Assembly (NCBI GenBank): GCA_032718475.1
Contig: JAUCBJ010001189.1
Coordinates: forward strand, 1 to 64,000
Length of the DNA stretch: 64,000 bases
Source of the DNA: Nemertoderma westbladi
Taxonomy: Eukaryota > Xenacoelomorpha > Nemertodermatida > Nemertodermatidae
Reading direction: 5' to 3'
Position 1 is the first letter of the stretch. The number at the start of each line of letters is the position of its first letter. Position numbers and translations under genes: made by a program. The notes below the pieces were generated by a model. It had not been told where the DNA came from, searched no databases, and worked only from the letters and a program-made list of their open reading frames with translations. This document shows positions 24,201-34,355 of this stretch, in pieces.

Positions 24201-27200
24201 AGCATACCAGAAAAGTTTGGACAGTTAGAATACAAGAAAAGTTTAGACAGATAGCATACCAGAAAAGTTTGGACAGTTAGAATACAAGAAAAGTTTAGAC
24301 AGTTAGCATACCAGAAAAGTTTGGACAGTTCGAATACAAGAAAAGTTTAGACAGTGAGCATACCAGAAAAGTTTGGACAGTTAGTATAAAAGAAAAGTTT
24401 AGACAGTTAGTATACCAGAAAAGTTTGGACAGTTAGAATACAAGAAAAGTTTAGACAGTTAGCATACCAGAAAAGTTTGGACAGTTAGAATACAAGAAAA
24501 GTTTAGACAGTTAGCATACCAGAAAAGTTTGGACAGTTAGTATACAAGAAAAGTTTAGACAGTTAGTATACCAGAAAAGTGTGGACAGTTAGAATACAAG
24601 AAAAGTTTAGACAGTTAGCATACCAGAAAAGTTTGGACAGTTAGAATACAAGAAAAGTTTAGATAGCATACAAGTAAAGTTTGGACAGTTAGAATACAAG
24701 AAAAGTTTAGACAGTTAGCATACCAGAAAAGTTTGGACAGTTAGAATACAAGAAAAGTTTAGACAGATAGCATACCAGAAAAGTTTGGACAGTTAGAATA
24801 CAAGAAAAGTTTAGACAGTTAGCATACCAGAAAAGTTTGGACAGTTCGAATACAAGAAAAGTTTAGACAGATAGCATACCAGAAAAGTTTGGACAGTTAG
24901 AATACAAGAAAAGTTTAGACAGTTAGCATACCAGAAAAGTTTGGACAGTTAGAATACAAGAAAAGTTTAGACAGATAGCATACCAGAAAAGTTTGGACAG
25001 TTAGAATACAAGAAAAGTTTAGACAGTTAGTATACCAGAAAAGTGTGGACAGTTAGAATACAAGAAAAGTTTAGACAGTTAGCATACCAGAAAAGTTTGG
25101 ACAGTTAGAATACAAGAAAAGTTTAGACAGCATACAAGTAAAGTTTGGACAGTTAGAATACAAGAAAAGTTTAGACAGTTAGCATACCAGAAAAGTTTGG
25201 ACAGTTAGTATACCAGAAAAGTTTAGACAGTTAGTATACAAGAAAAGTTTAGACAGTTAGTATACCAGAAAAGTGTGGACAGTTAGAATACAAGAAAAGT
25301 TTAGACAGTTAGCATACCAGAAAAGTTTGGACAGTTAGTATACAAGAAAAGTTTAGACAGTTAGTATACCAGAAAAGTGTGGACAGTTAGAATACAAGAA
25401 AAGTTTAGACAGTTAGCATACCAGAAAAGTTTGGACAGTTCGAATACAAGAAAAGTTTAGACAGATAGCATACCAGAAAAGTTTGGACAGTTAGAATACA
25501 AGAAAAGTTTAGACAGTTAGCATACCAGAAAAGTTTGGACAGTTAGAATACAAGAAACGTTTAGACAGATAGCATACCAGAAAAGTTTGGACAGTTAGAA
25601 TACAAGAAAAGTTTAGACAGTTAGTATACCGGAAAAGTGTGGACAGTTAGAATACAAGAAAAGTTTAGACAGTTAGCATACCAGAAAAGTTTGGACAGTT
25701 AGAATACAAGAAAAGTTTAGACAGCATACAAGTAAAGTTTGGACAGTTAGAATACAAGAAAAGTTTAGACAGTTAGCATACCAGAAAAGTTTGGACAGTT
25801 AGTATACCAGAAAAGTTTAGACAGTTAGTATACAAGAAAAGTTTAGACAGTTAGTATACCAGAAAAGTGTGGACAGTTAGAATACAAGAAAAGTTTAGAC
25901 AGTTAGCATACCAGAAAAGTTTGGACAGTTAGTATACAAGAAAAGTTTAGACAGTTAGTATACCAGAAAAGTGTGGACAGTTAGAATACAAGAAAAGTTT
26001 AGACAGTTAGCATACCAGAAAAGTTTGGACAGTTAGAATACAAGAAAAGTTTAGATAGCATACAAGTAAAGTTTGGACAGTTAGAATACAAGAAAAGTTT
26101 AGACAGTTAGCATACCAGAAAAGTTTGGACAGTTAGAATACAAGAAAAGTTTAGACAGATAGCATACCAGAAAAGTTTGGACAGTTAGAATACAAGAAAA
26201 GTTTAGACAGTTAGCATACCAGAAAAGTTTGGACAGTTCGAATACAAGAAAAGTTTAGACAGATAGCATACCAGAAAAGTTTGGACAGTTCGAATACAAG
26301 AAAAGTTTAGACAGTTAGCATACCAGAAAAGTTTGGACAGTTAGTATAAAAGAAAAGTTTAGACAGTTAGTATACCAGAAAAGTTTGGACAGTTAGAATA
26401 CAAGAAAAGTTTAGACAGTTAGTATACCAGAAAAGTGTGGACAGTTAGAATACAAGAAAAGTTTAGACAGTTAGCATACCAGAAAAGTTTGGACAGTTAG
26501 AATACAAGAAAAGTTTAGACAGCATACAAGTAAAGTTTGGACAGTTAGAATACAAGAAAAGTTTAGACAGTTAGCATACCAGAAAAGTTTGGACAGTTAG
26601 TATACCAGAAAAGTTTAGACAGTTAGTATACAAGAAAAGTTTAGACAGTTAGTATACCAGAAAAGTGTGGACAGTTAGAATACAAGAAAAGTTTAGACAG
26701 TTAGCATACCAGAAAAGTTTGGACAGTTAGAATACAAGAAAAGTTTAGATAGCATACAAGTAAAGTTTGGACAGTTAGAATACAAGAAAAGTTTAGACAG
26801 TTAGCATACCAGTAAAGTTTGGACAGTTAGAATACAAGAAAAGTTTAGACAGATAGCATACCAGAAAAGTTTGGACAGTTAGAATACAAGAAAAGTTTAG
26901 ACAGTTAGCATACCAGAAAAGTTTGGACAGTTAGAATACAAGAAAAGTTTAGACAGATAGCATACCAGAAAAGTTTGGACAGTTAGAATACAAGAAAAGT
27001 TTAGACAGTTAGCATACCAGAAAAGTTTGGACAGTTCGAATACAAGAAAAGTTTAGACAGTTAGCATACCAGAAAAGTTTGGACAGTTAGTATAAAAGAA
27101 AAGTTTAGACAGTTAGTATACCAGAAAAGTTTGGACAGTTAGAATACAAGAAAAGTTTAGACAGTTAGCATACCAGAAAAGTTTGGACAGTTAGAATACA

Positions 27201-30200
27201 AGAAAAGTTTAGACAGTTAGCATACCAGAAAAGTTTGGACAGTTAGTATACAAGAAAAGTTTAGACAGTTAGTATACCAGAAAAGTGTGGACAGTTAGAA
27301 TACAAGAAAAGTTTAGACAGTTAGCATACCAGAAAAGTTTGGACAGTTAGAATACAAGAAAAGTTTAGATAGCATACAAGTAAAGTTTGGACAGTTAGAA
27401 TACAAGAAAAGTTTAGACAGTTAGCATACCAGAAAAGTTTGGACAGTTAGAATACAAGAAAAGTTTAGACAGATAGCATACCAGAAAAGTTTGGACAGTT
27501 AGAATACAAGAAAAGTTTAGACAGTTAGCATACCAGAAAAGTTTGGACAGTTCGAATACAAGAAAAGTTTAGACAGTTAGCATACCAGAAAAGTTTGGAC
27601 AGTTAGTATAAAAGAAAAGTTTAGACAGTTAGTTTACCAGAAAAGTTTGGACAGTTAGAATACAAGAAAAGTTTAGACAGTTAGCATACCAGAAAAGTTT
27701 GGACAGTTAGAATACAAGAAAAGTTTAGACAGTTAGCATACCAGAAAAGTTTGGACAGTTAGTATACAAGAAAAGTTTAGACAGTTAGTATACCAGAAAA
27801 GTTTGGACAGTTAGAATACAAGAAAAGTTTAGACAGTTAGCATACCAGAAAAGTTTGGACAGTTAGAATTCAAGAAAAGTTTAGACAGTTACTATAGATG
27901 AAAGGTTTAGACAGTTAGTATACAAGGAAAGTTTAGACAGTTAGTATACAAGAAAGGTTCAGACCTTTAGTATAGATGAAAAGTTTGGACAACTACTACT
28001 ACTACTAGTATCGGAATGCTGCATTGCAGCTGCATTTTTAAGAATGCTGTGCCGGCTTGTCGACAAAATTGCGCCGCCACAACTCCCTATCACCCATGAC
28101 ATTTGCTAGATCATCCGCATTTTCAAGGCCAGTGTCCGTTAAGATGCGTCTCAAGAAAGTCATGGGCTGTCCACCCTGCTTATTCACTCCATGGGGCTGC
28201 CAAAGTACAAGATTATGCACTGGCTGGTCCTCACGGCGAAAACAATGTCCTGCAAAGCGGAGGCGATTTTGTTCTAGTGTCAAGCTTGGGGGAACCAATG
28301 AGACACCTCCAATGTTATATAGCGTCTTGTTGGAGATGTGTGCATTGTACTTGACACAATGAACCCGGCGTGGCATTCTTGTGAATGTGCCATCCAGAGA
28401 TTTGGTGTCCTCAGCAGTAAGAGCCCAGCATGGACTCCCATAGAGGAGTACTGGAACTCTTGCTGCTATAAATATTCGGACCTTAAGTTTCCGATTAATT
28501 CTCGGTGACTTCCAAATCCTGGAAAGCCTATTCAAGGCTGCCCATGCCTTTCCCTTACGTATTCGAAGGTCCTCACCTGACTTCTGGATCCATGATCCCA
28601 GGATACAGAAGTCGTCCACATGCTCAAGCATACCATCCTTTGAGCTTATGCTCATCCGATCAGAGACTTGCTGAGAACTTTCAAAGTTAACTGTCAAAAT
28701 TTTGGTATTTCTGGAATTAATAAAAAGACCAACACTAGAAGCAGCATGTTCTATTGAGCTGAGGAGCCGTTGGGCTCCCTCTAGTGATTCTGTGAGTACT
28801 CCTAAGTCATCAGCAAAGTCTAGATCAGTTAGGTACTTGGCAGGATTTCCTCGACTTCTGGAGCCAGTAGGTGGAGTTATCATCACCCCATCATTATTAT
28901 GATGATCTAAGGACATGCGTAGAACATAGTCAACCAAAATTATGAACAAGAATGGTGCAAGTGTGTCTCCCTGGAGGACGCCCCATAACACTTCAAATGG
29001 TTCTTTGTCACCATCAACAGTAGACACAAATGTTGTCGAACCATCGTATACTGATCTGATTGCTGCAATAATTTCATCAGGAATCCCATATTATGAAAGT
29101 ATGCTGAACATACGTGAGCGGGAGACTGAATCAAAGGCCTTGAAGAAGTCAACAAAGATAACAGCCAGATGCCTGTCTTTCTTTTTTGATAATTCTTCAA
29201 TTATCCTTCTAAGTGCCAAAATTGGCTCCATGGTCCCACGACCTTTACGGAACCCATTCTGATTTCTACGGAGCAGTCTCTCAATGGGATCCCTGATGCG
29301 ATTTAATAGAATTATATTGTATAAGTTAGCAGCAATCGAGATCAATGAGATTCCCCGAAAAGAACCATAGAGTGTTAGGTTGCCCTTCTTGGGAACTGGC
29401 ACCAACTTATTTGTTTTTATTTCTTGTGGGACTCTTGTTGTTCGGTACATGTCTACTATGATGGGATAGATGAGCTTTAAACACTCAGGTATTTTAAAGA
29501 CCTTTAGTATAGATGAAAAGTTTGGACAGTTAGTAATCAAGAAAAGTTTAGACAGTTAGTATACAAGAAAAGTTTAGACAGTTAGTTAGACAGTTAGACA
29601 GACAGTTAGTAAACTTTATTTGATCTGCTTGCGTAAAGGCATTACGAGTAACTTTCGAAAAAAATAAGTAGGGTCTATAATTATTATTCAACTAATATCT
29701 ACAATCATTTGCGTTGGCCTTAGTACTGCTCACGTTATCTATATTTATATTTTATAAAATCCATGTTCTAGAACGCATAATTTTTGATCAATAAATTTTG
29801 ATAAAAAGTTGAATTGCATATAAATTGTATTGCGTTGATGTAAAAACCGTTTGTTAAACTGAAACTAAAAATGTGCGATCGCTTCTACTACCATTGGATG
29901 TCTATTAATAAATATTATAGATTATTATATTAAAGGTATGTTCAGATGATGTATGTGTTGGTGTGTATGTGTATGTAAGGACAGAAGCAATTCTAATTTT
30001 ATTCGCGTTTTATTGTCGTTCTATAATATATCATATATTATATATATTAAGCAAATTTTAATTATTCTTTGCTGCATATATCCAGACACATACACATACA
30101 TTATGTGAACATACCGTTATTGTATAATTAATAAGTAATATTATTAATATATTATTATTTACATAGAGTTGACAGCCGATGGTGAAAAAGATGTAACCAT

Positions 30201-30315
30201 GACGAGTTGCAAGGTATATTGCTGCAATGACGTTAACAACTGTAACCACGCAACCAACGTCGCTCTCTCATTTGCTCTCGCTATGGCGACCACTGCCGTA
30301 GTTATATTATTTTAA
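18196..30315 (+). CDS. Ly6/uPAR-like three-finger GPI-anchored protein (four exons)
   Basis: Exons 18196-18241, 18571-18716, 23496-23661 and 30167-30315 join in phases 1, 0 and 1 into about 168 codons. All introns are GT-AG (donors gttagt, gtgagt, gttagt; acceptors ending ttaag, tttag, catag). The product has a signal peptide (MFKYLMLMVVCGPAYG), a domain with ten cysteines ending in the hallmark CCNDVNNCN, and a hydrophobic C-terminal tail (ALSFALAMATTAVVILF) typical of GPI attachment. Ten cysteines with a closing CC....CN define the LU/three-finger fold (five disulfides); such proteins sit on the cell surface as receptors or modulators. No stop or frame break lies in the exons, so this is probably a working host gene. 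Introns 2 and 3 (4.8 and 6.5 kb) are swollen by transposons and a minisatellite. Confidence 0.8.
18571..18716 (+). CDS. Ly6-like gene exon 2
   Basis: Acceptor ttaag| at 18569-18570 and donor |gtgagt at 18717. It encodes GLFDCHEKFS through AVCQTCA, with the first three cysteines. Phase 1 in, phase 0 out. Confidence 0.75.
18880..19874 (-). mobile_element. Solo LTR-like repeat, inverted, in Ly6 intron 2
   Basis: Its right end, ctaaaagtgcgaaca (19860-19874), is the reverse complement of the tgttcgc..ttttag edge seen at 39418, 44576 and 56866. Shared inner blocks include the gggagactg..ttcggaag region (about 19730-19760) and a ctgattgg/aacaaagaa region near its other end. It is clearly diverged from the 44.6/56.9 kb pair, so this is an older copy. 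Confidence 0.6.
20112..20870. mobile_element. Foldback/MITE-like repeat with a LINE scrap
   Basis: gtattcatagagttagt near 20125 is mirrored by ..actaaattctatgaatac near 20780. Inside, acaacttttagtaagagct (about 20160) is mirrored by agctcttactaaaagttgt (about 20258). This gives a nested hairpin structure. Exact ends and target duplication are not resolved. Confidence 0.4.
20522..20633 (-). pseudogene. About 110-bp fragment of the first RTE-like family (FADD region)
   Basis: Nearly identical to 28755-28862. It encodes part of the RT palm (LDFADDLGVLSESLEGAQRL on the minus strand) and has no other element sequence around it. Confidence 0.75.
20889..21355 (+). pseudogene. RT fragment of the second RTE-like family
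   Basis: Encodes DFTPSELQRSIESMSNNKAS, ENPPPIWTKGQLKPLPKKGD, AAKIYNKMILYRIRP and QNGFRPSRSTIAQILALRRL, with a frame change near 21190. About 21190-21345 is the reverse complement of 13508-13670 in the other copy of this family. At 21357 it is cut by the GGTCAGGT 5' end of the next LINE. Confidence 0.75.
21357..23067 (+). pseudogene. RTE-like LINE copy C: 5' UTR plus endonuclease, 3' truncated
   Basis: Parallels 3050-4815 of copy A with scattered differences: a roughly 80-bp deletion near 21945, and an inserted caca near 22705 that shifts the frame between GPSGHTQVPD and KSQIDHILFRR. Endonuclease motifs remain (QEHR, GGIGLL, YSPT, GDFNA, SDHR), split over the frames 22053-22742 and 22537-23283. 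After GGGCCCCC at 23060 the LINE ends and TA-rich DNA starts, so the RT is missing. It lies in intron 2 of the Ly6-like gene, same strand. Confidence 0.8.
23068..23215. repeat. TA-rich low-complexity insert
   Basis: Runs of tatata/ttata bounded on both sides by ctattatagttg near a ccccct word, so the ends are short repeats. It replaces the 3' part of LINE copy C. Confidence 0.6.
23496..23661 (+). CDS. Ly6-like gene exon 3
   Basis: Acceptor tttag| at 23494-23495. It encodes KIRAEVNAISS, then YVCEKGSDVC and INSCTPEIDNEHKK, with three cysteines. Two donors keep phase 1: a|gttagt at 23662 (preferred, close to consensus) and a|gtttag at 23653. Both lie inside the first unit of the minisatellite that fills intron 3. 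The alternatives differ by three residues. Confidence 0.75.
23646..27991 (+). repeat. Minisatellite of about 26-bp units (about 165 copies) starting at the Ly6 exon 3 donor
   Basis: The unit is close to AAGTTTRGACAGTTAGNATA plus CMAGAA, usually as a 52-bp dimer (…gga…aatacaag / …aga…gcatacca). A shortened variant (agatagcatacaagtaaag or agacagcatacaagtaaag) returns every few hundred bp (near 23928, 24150, 24663, 25125, 25717, 26053, 26520, 26746, 27367), so the array has a higher-order structure. The first unit, with one mismatch to the consensus, overlaps the end of exon 3 and its donor. Confidence 0.9.
27992..29497 (-). mobile_element. 5'-truncated RTE-like LINE copy E inserted in the minisatellite
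   Basis: Minus strand. It spans the RT from the FKIPECLK region (29497) to the TAG/CTA microsatellite tail (27992-28008). It is flanked by a direct duplication of about 25-31 bp (27961-27991 and 29498-29528; core tttagtatagatgaaaagtt), with about 6 bp of LINE/target overlap at the 5' junction. Palm motifs FVDFFKAFD and FADD are readable, but a TTA-to-TAA change after SILS splits the frame (open parts 29540-29091 and 29027-28038). This is a classic target-primed insertion. Confidence 0.85.
29498..29614 (+). repeat. Last minisatellite units, right of LINE copy E
   Basis: Continues the array (gttagtatacaagaaaagtt) and decays into short gacagttagacagacagttag words. Single-copy intron DNA follows up to exon 4, and its inverted copy is at 5680-6230. 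Confidence 0.85.
30167..30315 (+). CDS. Ly6-like gene exon 4 (CC..CN motif and GPI tail)
   Basis: Acceptor catag| at 30165-30166. It encodes LTADGEKDVTMTSCKVYCC, NDVNNCN and a hydrophobic tail to TAA at 30313-30315. The last four cysteines are here. Confidence 0.8.
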
Positions 30316-30651
30316 TACTGTGTTACCTGATGTGTACACCAAGTAGTGCGTGCGCGTGTTTAGTTCAGACAATATTATTATACACAATATTATTTATTAT
30401 TATTACAAATATATTATATTCTACAATAATTAATTATACAATTATAATAACCTATAACCTTTATATCGTGAACATGAACCAGAACATTACACACCAGAAA
30501 GTGTGGTTTAGAGAAAAACGCAAAAAATATCCATTTGTATCCCGTCCCCTAATTATTTGCACAAAGGTGTAGAAATATAGAATTAAGGGGGGGGGGGGGG
30601 GGTAGCGCATTTTCTGACCAAAAAGACGAATTTTTGAAACATATGGAAACC

Positions 30652-30689
<38 letters not shown>

Positions 30690-30975
30690 CCGAAATATCT
30701 GGGATAGAAGATATTGGCTCCGATATATCGCGATATCGGTAAAGGCGATAAAGTTTGGGGTTTGCATTCAATTTCTGCAAATTTCTGTGCTCAGTGGTGC
30801 CAATTGGATGTCTCCACGAGAAAGATCACAAAATTTTAATTGAGAAGGTTGTTTTTTTATGAATATTGGACCAACTTGTCAGTTTATAAGACAACTTCAA
30901 GTCACCGGAATGTAGACGGGACTCGAATAAGCGACTCTGCGGTCTTTGCGGGATTACACGGAATAGACTTATCGA

Positions 30976-31170
30976 TCATTGGAGATCTTCAAAATGTATA
31001 ATCTCCAGTTCTAGTGGGCGTACGAAGTTCGTTTTAGGCTCATTCGAAAGCTCTTTTCTTAGAGAACAAAGTTACTTTGGTCTCTGAGAAAAGAGGTTTC
31101 GAATGAGGCAAAAACGAACTCCGTACGACCACTAGAACTGGAGATTATACATTTTGAAGATCTCCGATGA
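30976..31170. repeat. 195-bp foldback element
   Basis: The left arm, from ggagatcttcaaaatgtata, is mirrored by tatacattttgaagatctcc. The arms are about 85 bp each with few mismatches, and the centre is near 31073. It stands between the Ly6-like gene and the fucolectin exon. No coding potential. Confidence 0.8.
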
Positions 31171-31355
31171 CCTCATTATCCTCATATATCCTTATTCTTA
31201 CTCGTCGGGTCAGCAACTCTGTCAACCTCTGCGGTACCAGCGCCGGCGACGTCCACACCATCACCTGCTCCGGGAAGACTGGCCGTTATGTCGTTGAGTT
31301 AAAAGGAATCAGCGAATATCTTACTCTTTGTGAAGTCGATGTCTTTCCCTTATAA
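31167..31355 (+). CDS. Terminal exon of an F-type lectin (fucolectin, FTP) domain
   Basis: The frame reads RVSNSVNLCGTSAGD, then ITCSGKTGRYVVELKG and YLTLCEVDVFPL before TAA at 31353-31355. GRYV followed about 12 residues later by LTLCEVxV is the closing signature of the eel-fucolectin/tachylectin-4/pentraxin fold, which binds fucose with calcium and acts in invertebrate innate recognition. A pyrimidine-rich tract ending gggtcag| at 31213 could be the acceptor, giving an exon 31214-31355. The N-terminal exons (DxRxxT..S galactose-binding-like part) are not seen between 30.3 and 31.1 kb, where a foldback sits. So this is either an orphaned exon or the 3' end of a gene with its other exons displaced. 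Confidence 0.6.
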   Translation: MTSLSSYILILTRRVSNSVNLCGTSAGDVHTITCSGKTGRYVVELKGISEYLTLCEVDVFPL

Positions 31356-31454
31356 AGACGAAGAACAACGAATTACAGCAACAGTAGCCGAGACTGTAGA
31401 TCTAACTTATATTGTTAATAACAAAGTTTCTGTTAGTGGCATACTTTCACCTAT

Positions 31455-32150
31455 AATTATATGTAAAATATTATATAATTATTACTATGTTTTATATTGA
31501 ACACAATTTCGGAAATACTAATATAGATATTAAAAAATTTGAAATTTAGTAAAAAAAAAAAAAAAAAAATTCTTACTCGTCCACCTTTTCTAAATATTAC
31601 TATATTACTTTTATATAGGTTAACCGACAGTAACCAATATTTACAGAAATTTTCTAGAACATCCAATGAAATCTGCAGAATATGCACAGTATCTGCAACC
31701 AGGATAACGTCATTGGCGTACAATAGCAAAAATAATTTCAAAGTACCAATTTGAATACAATCAATGCCAGAGCAAGCTATTTCAGCCTCAATGTCATTGA
31801 TAAATTATTGAAATAATAAAGGAGAAAGGCAGTCTCCTTGACGAACACCTATAAGGCCAATATAACACCAATAAGGCATAAAAATATCATCTGACATTAC
31901 ACCCCCGAAACGTACCGGTACGCATGATTAAGCAGATGCAAACATACTTTTAATTAAAGAAAATAATTTGCCACCAAAACCTAAATAAGTTAATTTAACC
32001 CAAAGAGCCTCTCTTTCAATACAGTCAACCGCTTTTCTAAAATCTATAAAGGCACAATAGAAATTCGAATTTGTACCTGTTAAATAATGATTGATGAGTG
32101 TACTAAGTGTAAATATATGATCTGTTGTTGAGTAGTCCATTCTAAAACCG
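31455..32150 (-). pseudogene. CR1/L2-like LINE reverse transcriptase fragment
   Basis: Minus-strand pieces in RT order: 32140-31928 reads DYSTTDHIFTLSTLI and FYCAFIDFRKAVDCIER (motif A). 31741-31457 reads LLYANDVILVADTVHILQ (motif C, with FADD replaced by YAND) and LSVNLYKSNIVIFRKGGR. Between them a degraded QGDCLSP-like motif B can be read at about 31830. The sequence differs from both RTE-like families. The D-to-N change in the palm and broken frames make it inactive. Confidence 0.7.
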
Positions 32151-32990
32151 GGTCAAGGGTGCTGTAGGCTGTCACAGTAGCATTTACACTGTTACGGGAT
32201 TATCCCTATGCACTTCCCCCACAATGTGTTGGCAAGCTGTGTTTTTCGAGGTGTTTGTTATTATACATTTATTATAGGAAGGGATCTAGTGGTCTAAAAT
32301 GGCAGCTGGCTTTGAAAGTGTTAGCGGATCCAATTCGCTGCACCACCCAGTGGAAAATGGGGAAAGGCATGATTTACGAATCATGATTGGATATGCGATA
32401 TTACCAATATAATATCGCATACCAAAGGCACTAAGGCAATATACACTGCCAGCTAGAGAGAGATGCCAGCACATCAGCTCATCTCAGGGGGAAGCTAAGC
32501 ATAGGACCAGGGGAAAATAGGGATTGGCTAGGGAGTAAATCAACCAATGATAGGGCAGCTTTCCATCAATTATCGCGCATTCACTGGTAGGCCAAACGTA
32601 AGTAGGAATGTGTATCCCATGTAATATATATAACCGTTACTCTGTTAATTGTGCTTTAGTTGGCTACATTAAGTGTAGAAGTCTGAAGGTTTTTCACCGT
32701 CGTCGCTGTCATTGTTACTGCTATTATTGTATCACTGATTGTGCTATATATGTCTGATATCACGAATAACTATAAACTCAGTTATTTTACTGGCCTTCGG
32801 CCTTTCAGCTTCCTTGTCAGCCTTTCAGTAGCCTAAAAGACGCAGCGACACGTATTTTCTATACGACTCGAAACACACTCCAGTTGGGATCCTCGCCAAC
32901 TCGGATCCCATCACAGTTAAAAACCAGAGTTGGGAAGTTAAATACCAACGACAACGAGATCCAGGATTACTGTGACGATGACACGCCAAC
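32151..32990. other. Non-coding stretch with a short hairpin
   Basis: A perfect small hairpin lies at 32391-32420 (atatgcgatatta / taatatcgcata). The 32640-32990 sequence could be an LTR or leader before the ORF remnants that follow, but I see no repeat partner. Confidence 0.35.
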
Positions 32991-34285
32991 ATGAGCGAAC
33001 GAACGCTCCAGAGTTCAATCAGAGAGGGGAGTCCACCGCTCATCCTGAGCTATAGAGATGAGACGATCAGGGAGGCGGCGACTAGATGGTACCAGCCTGC
33101 CACACCGGATTCGCCGAAGAACAATGGTTTGGTTATTGAGAAGGAAGGCGGACGAGTACGAGGAGAAGAGGGATGTGAGTCTTTTGCGAGTCAATTGCCT
33201 GCAACGGGGATACAATGCCATGAGGAGGATACTCAAGGATGCCAGGACCACCAGGGAGGCAGACCAAGGTAAACTGGAGCGCCGACACGGTGAGTGCAAT
33301 AAACATTTCCATTATTTAGCCCGATTTGGGCAAGGTGAACTGGGGAACGAATGAAAGGGCGAGGGTGGTCGCCATGGAACTATTTGAATTGTAGCGATTG
33401 GGGATAATGCCGTACAGTATTGTGTACATAGGGCCTTATCTAGTAGATGCGCAGGGGATAAGTTAGTGGTATGGGAGGGTTTGAATGATGCCGAACCCGA
33501 GGTTGACCCAGAGGATTAGGTGTCGTCCATTAGTAAAACCACTAGCAGGCACGATAAAATTAGTAAAACTGGTAGGCGACGGGAGTCCATCGCAACTGAA
33601 AAGTCCGCTACACCCTCCGCAAAAGCAAGAAGGGTGTTAGAGATAGATCTGGCATGTCAGCTAGACATGGTCGCGTTGGACCACAGAGAATTAGAGAGAC
33701 AGTTGGACAAGGGGACCGCATTATTAGAAAAGGGAGCTAGCGAGAGAGTGTAAAGAGAGAGCTGTGAAGGTGGCGAGAGAGTATAGAGAGCGAGAAGCGA
33801 GAGAAGCAGAGTTAGCCGACCACAGTATTAGAGAGGACATAGAGAGAGAGAGAGAGCTGGCAAGATAATGCAGGATTATATGCATACCCAATTGAGGGGG
33901 TTAATGCAGTATCAGGCGAAACAGCAATGCCGATTGGAACTGGTGAAACTTTGAAACTCTGACTGGTTTATCAGAGAGTGAAGCTGGCTCGGGAAGTATT
34001 TATGAGGAACCAGGGGTGATGGAAACTTTTGTTAATACTCCACTTACAAGTACCGGTCGACAAACACAAAACCAGTATGACCAGACGGATGGGGGGGGGG
34101 GGGGGGGGGGGGTAATGACAATACGTTTAATGGAAATGTTAATATTAATAATACCGTAGTTGATAATTCCAACAATAATGAGGGCACTTTTCTTACAGGA
34201 AAGAACGTTTTGGTAAATAATAATGATCTTAAAGAATATCCTTGCGCCATCCAGACTAAGATGTACAAGGGAACCTTGATCTAGT
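32991..34285 (+). pseudogene. Unidentified broken coding region, possibly retroelement gag
   Basis: A run of overlapping plus-strand frames with coding-like composition: 32991-33272 (MSERTLQSSIREGSPPLIL), 33058-33354 (EKRDVSLLRVNCLQRGYNAM), 33520-33753 (RRVLEIDLACQLDMVALDH) and 33930-34280 (ETFVNTPLTSTGRQTQNQ, a Gly run, then Asn-rich). Charged helices and a low-complexity linker would suit a gag-type polyprotein, but there is no zinc knuckle or capsid motif. A GA-rich purine tract lies at 33755-33870 and a poly-G run at 34090. Confidence 0.3.
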
Positions 34286-34355
34286 GGTTTTCTAGGAGTT
34301 CATAAATGTGACAGAGTGGCATGTGTCCCCTGTAAGTTATTATTACCTTTAAAAT

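Noticed and set aside
23646-27991. CRISPR array (regular short repeats)
   Set aside because: Units are contiguous 26-bp tandem copies with no unique spacers, in an animal intron. It is a minisatellite.
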